From CAYQZD01 sp964421875 (GTDB taxonomy: Bacteria > Electryoneota > Tariuqbacteria > Tariuqbacterales > Tariuqbacteraceae), in the NCBI GenBank assembly GCA_964421875.1, contig CAYQZD010000181.1:1-5662 (forward strand): DNA of 5,662 bases. The letters are read 5' to 3'. The notes under the pieces were generated by a model. It had not been told where the DNA came from, did not search any database, and was given only the letters and a program-made list of their open reading frames with translations. Both the position numbers and the translations under genes were made by a program. The number at the start of each line of letters is the position of its first letter. The first letter of the stretch is position 1. This document shows, in pieces, positions 4,102-5,662 of the stretch.

Positions 4102-5662
4102 ATGAACCGATTCAAAATTCCTTCCCTTCTTCTCATCCTTATCCTCACCTCTTCGATTGCCCTGGGTCAAATTAACTGGACTGAAAACACCCTTGGGGTT
4201 GGACTCGGCTACGCCAACCATCTTTATCCGGTGGACCTTGACCAGGACGGGGATATGGACGTTGTCATTACCATCAGCGGCACTCCGGGAACCGTCGCCT
4301 GGTTCGAAAACAACGGTAGTATGAATTTCACCCTGAACGTGATCAACAACGCTTTCGACGGGGCTTGGACGGCGTTTGTCGGCGATATCGACAATGACAA
4401 CGATTTGGATATAGTCTCCGCAGCCTCCAGCGACGATGAAATCAGCTGGTTCGAAAACAATGGCTCCCAAGTCTTCACCGAACACGTTCTGGTGACCGGT
4501 TTCAGCGTGCCGATATCGGTTCACGCTGAAGATATCGACCACGACGGGGATATGGATATCTTCGGAGCCGCCTTGATTGCCGATGAAATCCGTTGGTGGG
4601 AGAATAACGGGAGCCAGGTTTTCACCCAGCATTATGTTGCCCAATCATATAATGGCGCCAATTCGTGCCTCACTGTCGATATGGACGGCGATAACGACTT
4701 CGACGTCTTAGCCTGCGGGAGCAGCGGGGATATGATCGCCTGGTTTGAAAATGACGGCAATCAGAATTTTACCCAGCGGGTTATAGTGCCGTATTATAAC
4801 GGCCCGCAGGACGCGGTCGCTATCGATATGGATAGCGACGGAGATATGGATGTGGTCTCCGCCGCAAGCTACGGCGACACAATCTCCTGGTTCGAAAACG
4901 ATGGAAATATGAATTTCACCCAGCATGACATTGAAACGGGCTATGAATACCCCCGCACGCTATGCGTCACAGACATCGACCAGGACACGGACTTCGATAT
5001 CGTGACCGCCGCCTATGACGACAGCTTGATAACCTGGTTCGAAAACGACGGCAGCCAAAATTTCACCCGGCACGACATCCGCTCCGAATACTATCGGGCA
5101 ATGGGGGTAAACGCCGCGGATATGGACCTGGACGGCGATATGGACATTCTCGGCGTTTCCTTCGGCAGAGGCTCAGCCAACTGGTGGGCCAGCGACCTGG
5201 GACCCGTATCCGGCATTTTTCTCGACTTGACCCCGCATAATCCGCCCATCCAGATTCCCGGAAGCGGAGGCAGTTTCTCTATGGACGCCCTCATTCAGAA
5301 TTTAACCACCGATCCCGTTAATTTCGACGCCTGGACTATGGTCGTTCTGCCCAGCGGAATACCCTTTGGGCCGCTAATCGAACGACGCGGATTGGTTATC
5401 CCGGCGGGCGCCACCATTATGCGGACGCTCACGCAAAACGTCCCCCTTGTCGCTCCTGCGGGGAATTACACTTACCAGGGTTATGTAATGACCCTGCCGG
5501 ATTCGATTACTATCACCGATAATTTCCCCTTCAGCAAACTGGCAGGGGACGGCGCCCCGAATCACAATCAAGGCTGGGCTTGTTACGGCTGGGACGATGA
5601 AAAATCGCATATCACAAATCACAAATCAAAAATCACAAATCTTGCCGTTTCCCCCAATCCCT
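4102..5662 (+). CDS. Secreted seven-repeat VCBS/FG-GAP beta-propeller protein, 3' end outside window
   Basis: The first 520 codons of an exported protein; the frame is open to the window edge. AGGAGGG (4088-4094) lies seven bases before the ATG. Residues 1-22 are a signal peptide ending IALG. Residues 26-369 hold seven repeats of almost exactly 49 residues. Each has a DxDxDxDxD calcium-binding loop (starting at 45, 95, 144, 193, 242, 291 and 340) and most have a W-F-E-N-N/D-G motif (from 67, 116, 165, 214, 263 and 312; the seventh is reduced to WW at 361). The first unit lacks a preceding FT and starts at WTENTL, which supports a closed seven-bladed propeller of the VCBS/FG-GAP (integrin-alpha-like) type. 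Residues about 373-484 are the same beta-sandwich-like module as in the two upstream genes. The KSHITNHKSKITN linker (501-513) and LAVSPNP (514-520) follow, so a type IX sorting domain of about 75 more residues is expected beyond the edge. Calcium-stabilised binding at the cell surface is likely; the ligand is unknown. Confidence 0.93.
   Translation, partial: MNRFKIPSLLLILILTSSIALGQINWTENTLGVGLGYANHLYPVDLDQDGDMDVVITISGTPGTVAWFENNGSMNFTLNVINNAFDGAWTAFVGDIDNDNDLDIVSAASSDDEISWFENNGSQVFTEHVLVTGFSVPISVHAEDIDHDGDMDIFGAALIADEIRWWENNGSQVFTQHYVAQSYNGANSCLTVDMDGDNDFDVLACGSSGDMIAWFENDGNQNFTQRVIVPYYNGPQDAVAIDMDSDGDMDVVSAASYGDTISWFENDGNMNFTQHDIETGYEYPRTLCVTDIDQDTDFDIVTAAYDDSLITWFENDGSQNFTRHDIRSEYYRAMGVNAADMDLDGDMDILGVSFGRGSANWWASDLGPVSGIFLDLTPHNPPIQIPGSGGSFSMDALIQNLTTDPVNFDAWTMVVLPSGIPFGPLIERRGLVIPAGATIMRTLTQNVPLVAPAGNYTYQGYVMTLPDSITITDNFPFSKLAGDGAPNHNQGWACYGWDDEKSHITNHKSKITNLAVSPNP
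5572..5662 (+). repeat. 91-bp perfect direct repeat, copy 2 (cut by window end)
   Basis: Identical to 3494-3584. The match is still perfect at the last base of the window, so the true repeat is probably longer and may cover the whole sorting domain. It lies in the same frame position of the propeller gene as copy 1 does in the beta-helix gene. Confidence 0.95.
5604..5641 (+). repeat. Heptanucleotide tandem repeat inside coding sequence, copy 2
   Basis: The same five 7-bp units as at 3526-3563, with the same degenerate positions (ATCGCAT first, ATCAAAA fourth). The array was therefore copied as a block and did not expand independently in the two genes. Confidence 0.9.

Noticed and set aside
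4413..4420. TCTCCGCA, another copy of the hairpin core
   Set aside because: It lies inside the propeller coding sequence (VSAAS) with no flanking inverted repeat, so it is probably chance.
4075..4644. Long minus-strand open frame of 189 codons opposite the propeller gene
   Set aside because: The plus-strand frame has a signal peptide and seven regular repeats. The minus-strand frame is its shadow, kept open by repeated Asp and Gly codons, and its repetitive look mirrors the propeller.

Overview
The window looks like a chromosomal segment from an uncultured bacterium of the FCB (Fibrobacterota-Chlorobiota-Bacteroidota) type. The evidence is three large secreted proteins on the + strand. Two end inside the window with a C-terminal type IX secretion (T9SS type A) sorting domain of the 'SPNPFNP...SGVYFARL...KLLLVK' style, and the third runs off the window exactly where that domain begins. 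This style is common in candidate phyla related to Bacteroidota. The sequence does not allow a phylum call. No RNA gene, transposase, CRISPR array or integrase was recognised.

Layout. (1) 107-1678 is a right-handed parallel beta-helix (pectin-lyase-fold) protein whose frame is broken by two in-frame TGA codons at 671-673 and 677-679. The same frame then runs on with recognisable homology to its normal C-terminus at 1678. A strong intrinsic terminator follows (1701-1733). (2) A 384-base gap (1679-2062) carries an unusual pair of perfect hairpins (1913-1940 and 1964-1987). Their stems are unrelated, but they share the 8-base core TGCGGAGA in opposite orientations, so their loops are exact complements. 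(3) 2063-3811 is an intact 582-residue paralogue of the first protein, followed by a 7-bp tandem repeat and a second terminator (3818-3879). (4) 4102-5662 is the first 520 residues of a secreted protein with a seven-repeat VCBS/FG-GAP calcium-binding beta-propeller, cut by the window edge.

How they fit together. All three proteins have a signal peptide, a variable N-terminal body (beta-helix or propeller), a shared module of about 110 residues that I cannot assign to a named family, and a proven or implied T9SS sorting domain. Each gene has its own ribosome binding site. Genes 1 and 2 each end in a terminator, so the locus reads as separate cassettes of exported surface proteins, not one operon. 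No catalytic residues are evident, so adhesion or glycan binding is only an inference.

The signals most worth attention are the hairpin pair, the heptanucleotide tandem repeats (one family lies inside coding sequence as part of a perfect 91-bp duplication shared by genes 2 and 3), and the double-TGA lesion in gene 1.
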